Positions 17,006 to 26,683 of a DNA stretch of 64,000 nt are shown here, one piece after another. This DNA comes from Spirochaetaceae bacterium (lineage in GTDB: Bacteria > Spirochaetota > Spirochaetia > Treponematales > Rectinemataceae): the NCBI GenBank assembly GCA_025358255.1, contig JANYKC010000051.1:52946-116945 (forward strand), read 5' to 3'. The position numbers and the translations under genes were made by a program. How positions within the stretch are numbered: the first letter of the stretch is position 1; each line of letters opens with the position of its first letter. The notes beneath the pieces were generated by a model. That model saw only the letters and a program-made list of their open reading frames with translations, had not been told where the DNA came from and ran no database searches.

Positions 17006-17863
17006 ATGGCAGGCCGGACGCAACCCGATGCAAGCTCTTTGAGCGATGCCGATTTCCGCCGGCTATCCCATTTCATCGAAAGCGAGCTGGGAATCCGCAT
17101 GCCGGATTCGAAGAGGATCATGCTGGAATCGAGGCTCCAGAAGCGTATCAGGCACTTCGGCATGGGTGGCTACCGTGAATACGTCGACTTCGTGTTTTCG
17201 GAAGAGGGGCGGCAGACGGAACTGCTGAACATGATCGACGCGGTCACCACCAACAAGACTGATTTTTTCCGTGAGGCCGATCATTTCGATTTCCTGATCG
17301 AGAGGATCCTGCCCGCCCGGCTCTCATCAGGAGCGGCCCCAGGACAGGCGACGATGTCATTCTGGTCCGCTGGATGCTCCACCGGCGAGGAACCCTATAC
17401 CTTGGCCATGGTCCTCGAGGAATATCGGCGGCAAAACCTGAGTTTCGAGTATCGCATCTTCGCGAGCGACCTTTCCTCCCAGGTGCTCGACAGGGCCAAG
17501 ACCGCCATCTATGAAGAGGACAAGGCGGATCCGATCCCTGCAAGCTACAAGAAAAAATACCTCCTTCGCAGCAAGGACAAATCCAAGGGCCAGGTCCGGA
17601 TCAAGCCGGAGATCCGTGACAAGGTCCGTTTCCTCCGCATCAATTTCATGGATGAGAGCTATCCGATAGAAAAAGGCTTTGACGTGGTGTTTTGCCGGAA
17701 CGTGATCATCTATTTCGAGCGCAAGATCCAGGAACTTATCCTCAGGCGGATTTGCGGGCATATCCGCCCGGGCGGCTGGCTGATATTGGGTCATTCCGAA
17801 ACCCTCACTGGAATGGATTTGCCGCTCAAGGGCTTCGCGCCAACGATTTATGGAAAGCTTTGA
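17006..17863 (+). CDS. cheR: Chemotaxis receptor methyltransferase CheR
   Basis: About 285 residues. N-terminal helical domain, then a SAM-binding domain with [28 protein letters not shown] and FCRNVIIYF, ending in LGHSETL. It methylates receptor glutamates. A TTG at 17000 would overlap the cheA stop, but AGGAGAG (16991-16997) is only two bases from it and eight from ATG 17006, so ATG 17006 is preferred. cheB follows after 22 bases with its own SD. Confidence 0.96.
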   Translation: MAGRTQPDASSLSDADFRRLSHFIESELGIRMPDSKRIMLESRLQKRIRHFGMGGYREYVDFVFSEEGRQTELLNMIDAVTTNKTDFFREADHFDFLIERILPARLSSGAAPGQATMSFWSAGCSTGEEPYTLAMVLEEYRRQNLSFEYRIFASDLSSQVLDRAKTAIYEEDKADPIPASYKKKYLLRSKDKSKGQVRIKPEIRDKVRFLRINFMDESYPIEKGFDVVFCRNVIIYFERKIQELILRRICGHIRPGGWLILGHSETLTGMDLPLKGFAPTIYGKL

Positions 17864-17885
17864 CCTTTTCGGAAGGCGGGACAGC

Positions 17886-18974
17886 ATGGCAAGTACCATA
17901 AAGGTGATGATCGTCGACGATTCCGCGGTCGTTCGGCAAACCCTCAAGGAAGTGCTTGAAACCGATCCGCAGATAGAAGTCGTCCATGTGGCCGCGGATC
18001 CCATTTTCGCGCAAAAGCACCTGGAGAACTCCCGCCCGGACGTCATCGTCACCGACGTCGAAATGCCTCGTATGGACGGCCTCACCTTCCTCCGCAATAT
18101 CATGGAGCACAATCCCCTTCCCGTCGTGGTCTGCTCCTCCAAGACCGAAGCCGGATCGGACAATGCGATCAAGGCCCTGGAATACGGTGCGGTCGAGATA
18201 ATCCAGAAGCCGAAGCTCGGCACCAAGCAGTTCCTTGAGGAATCAACCGTCCGCATATGCGACGCGGTAAAGGCCGCATACATGTCGCGCAACAAGCTGA
18301 AGGCAGGCTCCTTCAGGCGGGCTCCGACCGAGCGCGAGGTGGCACCCAAGCTTACGGCCGACGTGATGCTGTCAAAGCCGGAAAAAGGCAATGTTTTCGT
18401 GGAGACGACCGAGAAGGTGGTAATCGTCGGCGCCTCGACCGGTGGCACGGAGGCGCTTCGCGAGTTCCTCGAGGCCTTCCCCGAAGACGCCCCGGGCATT
18501 GTCATCGTCCAACACATGCCCGAGCATTTCACCGCGGCCTTCGCCAAGCGCCTTGATGGGCTGTGCCGGATAACGGTGAAAGAAGCGCAGGACAACGACA
18601 CCGTGATACGCGGCCGCGCCTTGATCGCGCCGGGAAACAAGCATACCCTTCTAAAGCGGTCCGGTGCCCGGTATTATGTCGAAGTGAGGGAAGGCCCCCT
18701 GGTCTGCCGGCACCGCCCGAGCGTTGACGTGCTTTTCCGGTCAGCCGCGAGGTATGCCGGGAAAAACGCCATTGGCGTCATCATGACGGGCATGGGAGAT
18801 GACGGTTCGAGGGGCATGAAGGAAATGCACGATTCCGGGGCGTGGACAATAGCCCAGGACGAGGCATCCTGCGTTGTCTTCGGGATGCCGAATGAAGCCA
18901 TCAAGCTCGGCGGGGTGGATACAATCGTTTCCCTTGAACAGCTAGCCGGTGAAGTCCGAAAGCGCGCGAGATAG
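17886..18974 (+). CDS. cheB: Chemotaxis protein-glutamate methylesterase CheB
   Basis: 362 residues: receiver domain with phosphoacceptor D57 ([11 protein letters not shown]), linker, then the methylesterase domain with catalytic S184 in [11 protein letters not shown], a histidine in QHMPEHFT and an aspartate in MTGMGDDGS. It demethylates and deamidates receptors and is activated by CheA. ATG 17886 ([12 protein letters not shown]) is preferred over an in-frame start at 17850, because GGAAGGCGGG precedes it and the receiver domain begins there. It sits in the cheA-R-B-Y-W series. Confidence 0.97.
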   Translation: MASTIKVMIVDDSAVVRQTLKEVLETDPQIEVVHVAADPIFAQKHLENSRPDVIVTDVEMPRMDGLTFLRNIMEHNPLPVVVCSSKTEAGSDNAIKALEYGAVEIIQKPKLGTKQFLEESTVRICDAVKAAYMSRNKLKAGSFRRAPTEREVAPKLTADVMLSKPEKGNVFVETTEKVVIVGASTGGTEALREFLEAFPEDAPGIVIVQHMPEHFTAAFAKRLDGLCRITVKEAQDNDTVIRGRALIAPGNKHTLLKRSGARYYVEVREGPLVCRHRPSVDVLFRSAARYAGKNAIGVIMTGMGDDGSRGMKEMHDSGAWTIAQDEASCVVFGMPNEAIKLGGVDTIVSLEQLAGEVRKRAR

Positions 18975-18993
18975 GCGAATCAAGGAGATGCAT

Positions 18994-19362
18994 ATGCCAA
19001 AGAAGATACTCATCGTTGACGATTCCGCCGCAATCCGGCAAAGCATCTCGTTCATCCTCCGACAAGAGGGGTACGAGACGGTCGAGGCGCAGGACGGCCT
19101 CGAAGCCCTGACGATGGCCGGGACCCTCACCGGGCTCGATCTCATCATCACCGATGTCAACATGCCGAACCTCGACGGGATCGGGTTCATCCGCAAGGTC
19201 CGGGAGCTCCCCGCCTACAAGTTCACGCCTATCCTCGTCCTCACGACCGAATCCCAGGGATCCAAGATGAACGAAGGCAAGGAAGCGGGCGCCACGGGAT
19301 GGATCGTGAAGCCGTTCAACGCGGACAAGCTTCTAGGGATCGTCAGCAAGGTCGCGGGATAA
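18994..19362 (+). CDS. cheY: Chemotaxis response regulator CheY
   Basis: 122-residue single receiver domain: acidic pocket VDDS, phosphoacceptor D54 in ITDVNMPNLDG, TTES and the lysine in IVKPFN. This is the classic output protein for the flagellar switch. AAGGAG (18982-18987) is six bases from ATG 18994 and adjoins an in-frame ATG at 18988, so 18994 is the likely start. It lies between cheB and cheW. Confidence 0.95.
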   Translation: MPKKILIVDDSAAIRQSISFILRQEGYETVEAQDGLEALTMAGTLTGLDLIITDVNMPNLDGIGFIRKVRELPAYKFTPILVLTTESQGSKMNEGKEAGATGWIVKPFNADKLLGIVSKVAG

Positions 19363-19375
19363 GGGGGAGGCGTCA

Positions 19376-19981
19376 GTGAAAGCGCTTGGCAGCGGACGGT
19401 TCCTTGCCTTCGAGCTTGACAACAACCAGTATGCGATCGAAGTCGAACGCGTGGAGGTTGTCCTCGAGACCATGCCGATCACGCGCGTTCCCCAGGCCCC
19501 CCAGCACCTCAAGGGCGTCATCAACTACCGCGGGGCAGTCATCCCCGTGGCCGACTTGCGGACACGTTTCGCTTTCGAGGACCAGCGCGCTGTCGTCGAA
19601 AAGGAGCCCTTTGCGGGCCTACCTGCGATCAGGAGCGAGGAGAGGGCGCTTGCCCTGGTTCCAGGCAAGGAGACGGCCGGCGATTCCGCGCTTTCCAGCG
19701 GAGCGAGCATAGTCGTCCTCCACGTGAAATACTCCGGCGATGACATCGTGATGGGCATCCTGGCCGATTCCGTCCGCGAGGTCGTGGACATTGACGCTTC
19801 CCACATCGAAAAGGCGCCGGGGCTGGGAGGCCGCGGGCGAGGGAACCTCGTGTCGGGCATAGGCGAGAAGGACGGGCGCTTTATAGTCATAATTGATATT
19901 GATGAGGCTTTCAACGGCCTTGACGCCTTCACCGGCGCTCCCGCCGCCGGCGGCGGGAGCGCCGGCGCCGAAGCCCAATGA
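19376..19981 (+). CDS. cheW: Chemotaxis coupling protein CheW
   Basis: 201 residues. CheW fold: FLAFELDNNQYAIEVERVEVVLE, the conserved HLKGVINYRGAVIPVADLR and GILADSVREVVDI. It links CheA to receptors. Between the two halves there is about a 40-residue insertion (after RFAFEDQ), and the C-terminus is an Ala/Gly-rich tail, making it longer than a typical 150-170-residue CheW. GGGGGAGG (19363-19370) precedes the GTG start. The stop overlaps the next gene (ATGA). Confidence 0.92.
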   Translation: MKALGSGRFLAFELDNNQYAIEVERVEVVLETMPITRVPQAPQHLKGVINYRGAVIPVADLRTRFAFEDQRAVVEKEPFAGLPAIRSEERALALVPGKETAGDSALSSGASIVVLHVKYSGDDIVMGILADSVREVVDIDASHIEKAPGLGGRGRGNLVSGIGEKDGRFIVIIDIDEAFNGLDAFTGAPAAGGGSAGAEAQ

Positions 19982-21849
19982 ACGGCAAGGACATCCTCAT
20001 CGTCGAGGACGAGACCATCGTCGCCCTCGACATGAAGATGCGCCTGGAGTCTTTGGGCTATCGCATCCTCGAGGTCGTGGACACCGGGCCTGCTGCTCTT
20101 GCCTACCTCGCGCGGAACAAGCCCGACCTCGTCCTGATGGACATCAAGCTCAAGGGCGGTTCGGACGGCATCGAGACCGCGCGGCTGGCACGCGAGCTTG
20201 TCGAGGTCCCCATCATCTTCGTGACAGCCTTCACCGACGAAAGGACCCTCGAGAGGGCTAAACTCGTGAGTCCCTACGGCTATGTCGTGAAGCCTTTCCA
20301 TGAGAGGGAGCTCCGGATAGCCATTGAGCTCGCGCTCTATAAATTCCAGTACGAGCTTTCCATGCGTCACTCGGTGGAGCTTGCACAGGAGGCGAACCGC
20401 CTCAAGGGCGAGTTCCTGGCGAACATGAGCCATGAGCTCAAGACGCCGCTAAATTCGGTCATCGGCTTCACGGAGCTTTCCCTCGATCGATCGCGTGACG
20501 AAGAGCAGCGGGAGTACCTGGCAACGGTCTTGAGGAGCGCCCGCTCGCTCGTGACCCTCATCGATTCCATCCTCGATTTCACCAGGCTCGAAAAGTCCAT
20601 GCTCCTCCCTGTCCGGTCCACCTTTTCGCTGGACGACCTCCTTGGCGAATGCGCGGATTTCCTGGCCGTCGGCGCCAAATCGAAATGCCTCGACCTTTCA
20701 TTCGGCCGGGACCGGAGGCTGCCCGAGCGCATAATCTCTGACCGGGATCGCATCAAGCAGGTCCTCATGAACCTCCTGGACAACGCCATCAAGTTCACGG
20801 AGTTCGGCCATGTACGGCTGGAGGCCACCTGGATGCCCTGGAAAGGGCCGTCATCCTCGCCTGGAACGACATCCTCCCCATCGCCGTCTGCCTTCACGCT
20901 CAGGCTGGTGGTTGAGGATTCAGGCATCGGCTTGGCGGAGGAGGAGATACCGAAAGCCTTCGAGCGCTTCACCCAGCTTGACGGTTCCTCAACGCGGCAA
21001 GCCGGGGGGACTGGACTGGGCTTGGCCATCGTCGAAAAAAGCGTAGAGCTCCTGGATGGAAGCATCCATGTGACAAGCCTGCCAGGCGAGGGAAGCCGGT
21101 TCGAGGTCCTCCTGCCCGTATTGACGGATCTCGATGTCCCGTCATCTCCCGTCGCCTGCGGCCAAAACTTTGCCGTCGTCGGGTTTTCCCCTGAGGCGCG
21201 GGAGGACATCGAGGAGATCCTTGCCTACCTCGGCATGACCTGCATGGTCCTGGAAAGCCTGGAAGCGGCCACCAAAGGGCAGGCCAGCTATGTGCTTTGT
21301 GATGAGAGGTCGGCAAGGGCGCAACCGGACATGGTGCGAGCGTTGCGAGGCCGCCTCATTGTCGCATGCCGGCCTGGCTTCACGGGGCGGGCGGAACTGG
21401 CCGCATCCGGCTCCGCGATAATCCCTTATCCTGTCAGGGCGAAGCCGATCCTCAATGCGATGGATATCCTTCCCTGTGCGGATTCCCCGGTCAGGGAATT
21501 CAGCAGGGCCTGTGCCGAGATCCCCTCCCCGCCGGCAGGGAATGACGGTCCGCGGATGGAAGAGGAGAAAATAATCGAGGGATTCGAAGGGCTAGCGGTG
21601 GTCCTTGAGACTGCCATGTCGGTCGGCGACCTGTCGGAAGCCGAAAGGGGAGCCAAGGAGTACCACGACCTTTTCCAGGGACTCGGATCGGAACAGGGCA
21701 GGCGCCTGTCCTTTTCAGCGCTCCTGCTCGCACGCAAGGCAGATTGGATCGGCATCGCCGACATAATACGGCGAGCGAGAATTGCCCCGGACTCGCGGCT
21801 CGTGCATAATGCGCTAGGAGGGCCGCCCGATGCGTTTCCTGGTCGTTGA
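19978..21849 (+). CDS. Receiver-histidine kinase hybrid with degenerate C-terminal modules
   Basis: 623 residues. N-terminal receiver with D55 (LVLMDIKLKGG), then a HisKA domain with H152 in MSHELKTPLN and a HATPase with LLDNAIKFTEFG, DSGIGL and GGTGLGLAI. After about residue 390 there is a receiver-like stretch without an obvious phosphoacceptor, and a helical Hpt-like end without the HxxKG motif. No membrane or sensor domain is present, so input must come through phosphorylation of the N-terminal receiver. It is translationally coupled to cheW and overlaps the next receiver gene by 20 bases. Confidence 0.88.
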   Translation: MNGKDILIVEDETIVALDMKMRLESLGYRILEVVDTGPAALAYLARNKPDLVLMDIKLKGGSDGIETARLARELVEVPIIFVTAFTDERTLERAKLVSPYGYVVKPFHERELRIAIELALYKFQYELSMRHSVELAQEANRLKGEFLANMSHELKTPLNSVIGFTELSLDRSRDEEQREYLATVLRSARSLVTLIDSILDFTRLEKSMLLPVRSTFSLDDLLGECADFLAVGAKSKCLDLSFGRDRRLPERIISDRDRIKQVLMNLLDNAIKFTEFGHVRLEATWMPWKGPSSSPGTTSSPSPSAFTLRLVVEDSGIGLAEEEIPKAFERFTQLDGSSTRQAGGTGLGLAIVEKSVELLDGSIHVTSLPGEGSRFEVLLPVLTDLDVPSSPVACGQNFAVVGFSPEAREDIEEILAYLGMTCMVLESLEAATKGQASYVLCDERSARAQPDMVRALRGRLIVACRPGFTGRAELAASGSAIIPYPVRAKPILNAMDILPCADSPVREFSRACAEIPSPPAGNDGPRMEEEKIIEGFEGLAVVLETAMSVGDLSEAERGAKEYHDLFQGLGSEQGRRLSFSALLLARKADWIGIADIIRRARIAPDSRLVHNALGGPPDAFPGR

Positions 21850-22243
21850 GGATGATTTTGGAAGTCGAAGGATGATGCAAAAACTTCTGGCTCCCTATGC
21901 CGACGTGGATGTCGTCGTGGACGGAGAGGAAGCCTACCAGGCTTTCAGGATCGCCTGGGAAGAATACAAGCCCTATGAGCTCCTTTTCATGGATATCATG
22001 ATGCCCAAGATGGACGGCCATGAGGCGGTGAAGCGCATCCGCGAACTCGAGGCCGATCTCGGGGTGAAGCCCGCCGATGAGGCGCGCATCATCATGACAA
22101 GCGTCCTCGAGGATCCCCGCAATGTCATCGAGGCGTATTATTCCGGCGGCGCGACAAGCTACCTCGTCAAGCCCATCGACCGTACGAAGCTCCGGTCGGA
22201 GCTGTTCCGCCTGGGCTATGAGCCCAGGTCCGAAGAGGGCTGA
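21830..22243 (+). CDS. Single-domain response regulator
   Basis: 137 residues of a stand-alone receiver: VVEDD pocket, D55 in LLFMDIMMPKMDG, an MTS segment and YLVKPID. No output domain, so it acts as a phosphorelay shuttle or by protein binding. AGGAGGG (21816-21822) lies seven bases before ATG 21830 inside the end of the upstream kinase. The 3' end overlaps the following kinase. Probable partners are the two flanking kinases, by position only. Confidence 0.9.
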   Translation: MRFLVVEDDFGSRRMMQKLLAPYADVDVVVDGEEAYQAFRIAWEEYKPYELLFMDIMMPKMDGHEAVKRIRELEADLGVKPADEARIIMTSVLEDPRNVIEAYYSGGATSYLVKPIDRTKLRSELFRLGYEPRSEEG

Positions 22244-24125
22244 TCCCACGGCACCCGGCATAGCGATCGTCGAGGACGAATACATAGTCGCGCTCGACAT
22301 CCGGAACTTCCTCGAAAGATCTGGCTATCGGGTCTTGGGCCTTTTCCCTTCTGGCGATGAGATCCTCGAGCAATTCGAGCAACTCCAGCCCGACCTCGTG
22401 CTCATGGACATCCGCATCCGCGGGAGCATGGACGGCGTGGAGACCGCGCGCCTCCTCCATGATCGATGGGGCGCTCCGGTCATCCTCCTCACCGCATACG
22501 CCGACGAGGAGACCATAGCAAGGGCCAAGCTGACCCAGCCCTTCGGCTACATCCTCAAGCCGTTCGAGGAAAGGGAACTCAAGACCGCGATCGAAATCGC
22601 CCTGTACCGCTCTGCCATGGAAAGAAAACTCAGGGAGAGCGAGGAGCGCTACCGCCGCCTCTTCCATGAAGGTCTCTCCGGCAATTTCCTGACAGACGCC
22701 TCCTATATCGCCGTGGACACCAACCCCGCCTTCAGGCGCCTCTTCGGGATCGGGGAGGACGAAGTCCTCCCCGCGTTGAGCGATCTCTTCCCCGATGCCG
22801 CGGCTTGGCAGTCCTTCCGTGCCGGCCTCCTCCTGTCAGGGAAGCTTGAGCACCTTGAGTTCGCGATGAAAAGGCGCGACAGCAAGGAGGTGTTCGTCCT
22901 CGCGAACGTCGGCCTGGTCCTAGACGAAAAGGGGAACGTGGCCGGCATCCAAGGCGAGCTCTCCGACCTCACGGAGCGTCGGCTTCTCGAGGAGAGGCTA
23001 GGGCAGGCCCAGCGCATGGAGGCCGTGGGCAGGCTTGCCGGCGGCATCGCCCATGACTTCAACAACATTCTCACGGCCATCATTGGCTATTCGAACCTCC
23101 TGAGCGACGGCAGCGAGAAATGGCCGGAATTCCGTGAGGACGTCGAGGGAATACGCAAGGCCGCGGGCAAAGCCTCGTCCTTGACCCGCCAACTCCTCGC
23201 CTTCTCGAGGCGCCAGCCCGTCAGCCCCAAGATCCTCGACACCAAGGTCCTCATCCTGGAGAACGAGCGCATGCTGCGTCGCCTGCTTACCGAGAACATA
23301 GCCTTGAGTCTTTCGCTGGATGAGGAGACGCCTTCGATCTTCGCCGATCCCACCCAGATGGAACAGATCCTGGTCAACCTCGTCGTCAACGCGAAGGACG
23401 CGATGCCTGAAGGCGGACGCCTCCATATCGCATCGCGCATCGAGAAACTGCGCGCCCCGCGCACTGTCGGCCTCGACACCCTTCCGGCCGGTGCCTATGC
23501 GGTCATCTCCATCCATGATTCAGGGACGGGCATCAAGCCCGAGATCATCAGCCGGATTTTCGAGCCTTTCTTCACGACGAAGCCCAAGGACAAGGGGACG
23601 GGGCTCGGTCTGTCCATGGTGTACGGCCTCGCGAAACAGGCGGGAGGCGGAGTGGAAGCCAGCTCGCCCCCGGGTTCAGGGGCGCTGTTCCGCGTGTGGA
23701 TTCCCGCAGCGCCCCGCCCGGCCCTTCCCCTCACCGAGGAAAAGCGGGAATCCATTCCCGTCCCCGCCCGATTGGCCACAATTCTTTTCGTGGATGACGA
23801 TGAGGAGCTTCGCAACCTCGCCGAGCGCCTTCTCGGCAGGCTCGGGCACCGCGTCCTCTCCGCAGACAACGCGGGAGAAGCCCTCCTCATAGCCGAAAGC
23901 CAAGGCCGGCCGATCGACCTCCTCGTGGCTGACGTCGTGATGCCCTATATGGACGGCTATTCCCTCGCTCGCCGCCTCGGGGCTATGCTCCCAGGCCTGA
24001 AGGTCCTCTATGTATCGGGCTATCCGGATAGGTCCCAGGACGAGGCTGCCATCGGTCGTTTCCTGGCCAAGCCTTTCAGCGAACTAGACCTGGCCGTGGC
24101 TGTGGAAAAAGCCCTGTCCTCCTGA
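22218..24125 (+). CDS. REC-PAS-histidine kinase-REC hybrid
   Basis: About 635 residues. Receiver 1 has D64 ([14 protein letters not shown]). A PAS domain (about 140-260) precedes HisKA with H279 in [11 protein letters not shown], HATPase ([24 protein letters not shown]) and a C-terminal receiver with D572 ([13 protein letters not shown]). The layout suggests a relay in which receiver 1 senses an upstream kinase. ATG 22218 is the first plausible start; it overlaps the preceding receiver gene by 26 bases. It ends 13 bases from the convergent ABC gene, with the palindrome ATGGGCCCAT between them. Confidence 0.88.
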   Translation: MSPGPKRADPTAPGIAIVEDEYIVALDIRNFLERSGYRVLGLFPSGDEILEQFEQLQPDLVLMDIRIRGSMDGVETARLLHDRWGAPVILLTAYADEETIARAKLTQPFGYILKPFEERELKTAIEIALYRSAMERKLRESEERYRRLFHEGLSGNFLTDASYIAVDTNPAFRRLFGIGEDEVLPALSDLFPDAAAWQSFRAGLLLSGKLEHLEFAMKRRDSKEVFVLANVGLVLDEKGNVAGIQGELSDLTERRLLEERLGQAQRMEAVGRLAGGIAHDFNNILTAIIGYSNLLSDGSEKWPEFREDVEGIRKAAGKASSLTRQLLAFSRRQPVSPKILDTKVLILENERMLRRLLTENIALSLSLDEETPSIFADPTQMEQILVNLVVNAKDAMPEGGRLHIASRIEKLRAPRTVGLDTLPAGAYAVISIHDSGTGIKPEIISRIFEPFFTTKPKDKGTGLGLSMVYGLAKQAGGGVEASSPPGSGALFRVWIPAAPRPALPLTEEKRESIPVPARLATILFVDDDEELRNLAERLLGRLGHRVLSADNAGEALLIAESQGRPIDLLVADVVMPYMDGYSLARRLGAMLPGLKVLYVSGYPDRSQDEAAIGRFLAKPFSELDLAVAVEKALSS

Positions 24126-24138
24126 TGCAATGGGCCCA

Positions 24139-24855
24139 TCAGGGTTTGCCCATGACGAGGCTGTAGAGCCGGCCTTCGGCTTCCATCGCCGCCTCCGAGC
24201 CTAAGGCGCGCCCCTCTCGGGCTGTATCGATCCGGAAATCATCAAGGATCGTGGAAGGCCTCGGCGACAATACGATGGCCCGGTCGGCGAGATAGACCGC
24301 TTCCTCGACATCGTGGGTCACGCATATTACAGTCGGTTTTTCCCTCCGCCACAAATCCAGGAACACGTCCATCAGATCGATCTTGGTTTTCAGGTCCACG
24401 GCGATGAAAGCCTCGTCGAGGAGGAGGACCTGCGCCGGGAAGGCAAAGGCCCGGACTATGGAAAGCCGCTGTCTCATGCCACCCGAAAGCTCAGCGGGTC
24501 TCTTGTCGCCCGAGTCACCGAGGCCTGCCGCCTTGAGAAGGACATCCACCCTGGCCAAGGCCATCTCGCGTCCCATGACGCCGGACAGCGCAAAGGCCGC
24601 GTTTTCCCGGGCGCTGAGCCAAGGGAGGAGGCGCGGTTCCTGGAAGGCATAGGAAAAACGCGTGCCTGCGAAGCCCCTGCGCTCGCCAGAGTCAAAGGGG
24701 AGAAGGCCAGCGATGATGTTGAGAAGGGTTGTCTTTCCGCAGCCTGATGGGCCGAGGATGACGGAAATCGTGCCTTCCACAAAGGCAAGGTCGATTCTTT
24801 TGAGGACTTCCACCTCGCCGAAGGCCTTGCAGACCAGCGAAAGCTCATAGGCCAT
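24139..24855 (-). CDS. ABC transporter ATPase, SsuB/TauB type
   Basis: 238 residues. Walker A GPSGCGKT (35-42), Q-loop FQEPRLLPW, signature LSGGMRQR, Walker B VLLLDEAF and switch THD are intact. The overall pattern is that of nitrate/sulfonate/taurine-class importers. It energises the permease encoded just upstream on the same strand (11-base overlap) with the binding protein at 25638-26609. The substrate cannot be deduced. It is the last gene of this minus-strand operon. Confidence 0.92.
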   Translation of the reverse strand: MAYELSLVCKAFGEVEVLKRIDLAFVEGTISVILGPSGCGKTTLLNIIAGLLPFDSGERRGFAGTRFSYAFQEPRLLPWLSARENAAFALSGVMGREMALARVDVLLKAAGLGDSGDKRPAELSGGMRQRLSIVRAFAFPAQVLLLDEAFIAVDLKTKIDLMDVFLDLWRREKPTVICVTHDVEEAVYLADRAIVLSPRPSTILDDFRIDTAREGRALGSEAAMEAEGRLYSLVMGKP

Positions 24856-25630
24856 GGTGGATCGCCTTCCTTGTCATAAACCCGAAGAACCATTCGGTCA
24901 AGCCGCAGAGGAGGACGGAAGCCGCTGCCCAGGCAAGTACTTCTGGCGTTTCGAGATTGAGCCGTGCGGCCTGCATCCCCGTGCCAAGGGCGCGCTCAGG
25001 CAGGGAAAGCACTTCGCCGGCGACCACGACCTTCCAGGAAAGCCCGAGGGCGGATCGGGCGCCCGCAAGGAGGTGGGGCGCAGCGGCAGGGAGGCGGAGC
25101 TTCTTGAAGGTCTCTCGGGGGGGTACTTCGAAAACGCGCGCCATTTCAAGGAGCGCGGGATCCGCGGCCCGTGCCCCGGCGGCACCGCTGGTCACCATGA
25201 CAGGGAAGGTCATGAGGAAGGCAGCGAATATCGGGACAACCCCATCGGGAAACCAAAGGAGGGTCACGAGGATCAGGGCGAGCACCGGCGTGGCGCGGAT
25301 GATGGTGAGTATCGGGGCCAAGGCCGCCTCGAAGATCACGGACAATCCCGCCGCGATGCCGGTGGCCCCACCCACCAAGGCGGAAAGGCCAAAGGCAGCC
25401 AATCCCCGAAGAAAGGTGGTCGCGAGGGCTTGAAGGAAGGTGCTCGTGGGATAGAGGGCAAATGCCTCGCCGAAGACGCGTTCGGGCCGCGGGAAGATGA
25501 TGTCCTTTCCCACCGCGTCGGCAAGGACTTTCCAGGCAAGGACGAGGATCACCAAGGATGCCGCGCCTATGAGAAAGCGGCTGGACTTGCCCATCGCCCT
25601 ATTTGCCTTGGGTCGGCTTTCCTGGGGCAT
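24845..25630 (-). CDS. ABC transporter permease, SsuC/TauC type
   Basis: About 261 residues with six predicted membrane segments (first FLIGAASLVILVLAWKVLA). It has the EAA loop DPALLEMARVFEVPPRE, which docks with the ATPase. The frame is open to 25744, but that would run into the binding-protein gene; ATG 25630, preceded by AGCAGG, gives an eight-base gap. This is the membrane component of the importer encoded by 24139-26609. Confidence 0.88.
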   Translation of the reverse strand: MPQESRPKANRAMGKSSRFLIGAASLVILVLAWKVLADAVGKDIIFPRPERVFGEAFALYPTSTFLQALATTFLRGLAAFGLSALVGGATGIAAGLSVIFEAALAPILTIIRATPVLALILVTLLWFPDGVVPIFAAFLMTFPVMVTSGAAGARAADPALLEMARVFEVPPRETFKKLRLPAAAPHLLAGARSALGLSWKVVVAGEVLSLPERALGTGMQAARLNLETPEVLAWAAASVLLCGLTEWFFGFMTRKAIHHGL

Positions 25631-25637
25631 GGGCCTG

Positions 25638-26609
25638 CTAGAAGGTGGCGTAGAAGGCGTCATCGGGAAGCTTGCCGCCGACCGAGGCAGGCGCAAGATC
25701 GAGGAAAACCTTGAGGAGGGCTTCCACTGCCGGTTTGGCGGCATCGGATACGATGAAGACGTAGGCGCTGCGGGGGATGGCTGCGGAAGCGATGCTCGCC
25801 TTGAGGCCGAGTTCGTTTTTCTCTACTAGGATGCCGGCCGCGGCAGGCTGGGCAAGGGCAAAGTCGATGGAGGCTTCTGCGGCGGCGAGGATCGCCCTGA
25901 CCGCTGCGGGATTGCGTTTTGCCAGGTCTGAGTTGACGACCAAGGCGGTCATCGGGTAGGAAGCCTGGCCGGTGGCGCTTTCCCAGAGGGCACCAAGGTC
26001 CAGAGGCGCAAAGAGCGCAGGATTTGCGATGACGGCCTGCGTGGCGAAGGGTTCGGGCAGGACTGCGTACTTGATGCGTCCGCCCACAAGGGCCGCGGTC
26101 ATTTCGGGGTAGGGGAGGGAATAGGAGAGGCGGATATCCTTGGCCGGATCGATCCCCGCATTGGTGAGGAGCTTTCGGATGAGGAATTCCGGCGTTGCGC
26201 CTTGGCCAGCGACGTAGACTTCCTTTCCTCGGAGGTCTTCAAGTCGCTTGATCGCCGGATCCGCGCTGAGGAAGGAAACCATGCCATTGCCGACGAGGGC
26301 TGCGAGCACTAGGGGTATTCCTGCCGAGTGAAGCTTGGCCGCCATGTTTATCGGGAGGACGGCCACATCATATTCGCCGGAGATGACCTTGGCCGCCATG
26401 AGGTCGGCAGAGGGAACCGCTATCATCTTGAGAATCGCGCCAGGAATGGCCGGGGGTGAATCGAAGAGCTTGATCATGCCGATCCCTGAGGGGCCTTTGA
26501 GGGCGGCGAACGTTATCGTGGCGCCAGGGCCTGACTGTGCCGCAAGCCCCGAAATGGAGGCGGCGAACAGCAGGATGGCGAGCGTTGATGAGGTGAGGCT
26601 TGAGCGCAT
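25638..26609 (-). CDS. ABC transporter substrate-binding protein, NMT1/SsuA-like
   Basis: 323 residues. A signal peptide (SSTLAILLFAASISGLAAQ) is followed by a two-lobed binding protein: AALKGPSGIGMIKLF, GEYDVAVLPINMAAKL, LRGKEVYVAGQGATPEFLIRKLL and VGGRIKYAVLPEPFA. This matches the family that carries sulfonates, nitrate, bicarbonate or pyrimidine precursors; the ligand is unknown. GGAGGA before ATG 26609 fixes the start. It is the first gene of the operon, divergent from the mcsAB-clpC unit, with a shared promoter region. Confidence 0.88.
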   Translation of the reverse strand: MRSSLTSSTLAILLFAASISGLAAQSGPGATITFAALKGPSGIGMIKLFDSPPAIPGAILKMIAVPSADLMAAKVISGEYDVAVLPINMAAKLHSAGIPLVLAALVGNGMVSFLSADPAIKRLEDLRGKEVYVAGQGATPEFLIRKLLTNAGIDPAKDIRLSYSLPYPEMTAALVGGRIKYAVLPEPFATQAVIANPALFAPLDLGALWESATGQASYPMTALVVNSDLAKRNPAAVRAILAAAEASIDFALAQPAAAGILVEKNELGLKASIASAAIPRSAYVFIVSDAAKPAVEALLKVFLDLAPASVGGKLPDDAFYATF

Positions 26610-26630
26610 GGATGGTTCCTCCAAAGTTCA

Positions 26631-26675
26631 ACTATAGCCCGATCGCTATACTTTTTCCAAGGCATGGACTATAGT
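26631..26675. promoter_or_regulatory. Divergent promoter region with hyphenated palindrome
   Basis: Minus: TGGAAA (complement of 26654-26659), 17 bases, TATAGT (complement of 26631-26636) for the ABC operon. Plus: TATAGT (26670-26675) eight bases before ATG 26684. TATAGC (26633-26638) and GCTATA (26645-26650) form an inverted repeat overlapping the minus -10, a possible operator. Confidence 0.5.
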
Positions 26676-26683
26676 CTTAGGGG

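Noticed and set aside
22122..22217. Longer N-terminus for the REC-PAS-HK-REC kinase
   Set aside because: The added residues are Ser/Arg-rich and overlap the upstream receiver gene in another frame; ATG 22218 sits just before the receiver domain.
24854..25714. 286-residue plus-strand frame across the ABC permease
   Set aside because: Gly/Arg/Glu-rich shadow; the minus strand encodes clear membrane segments and an EAA loop.
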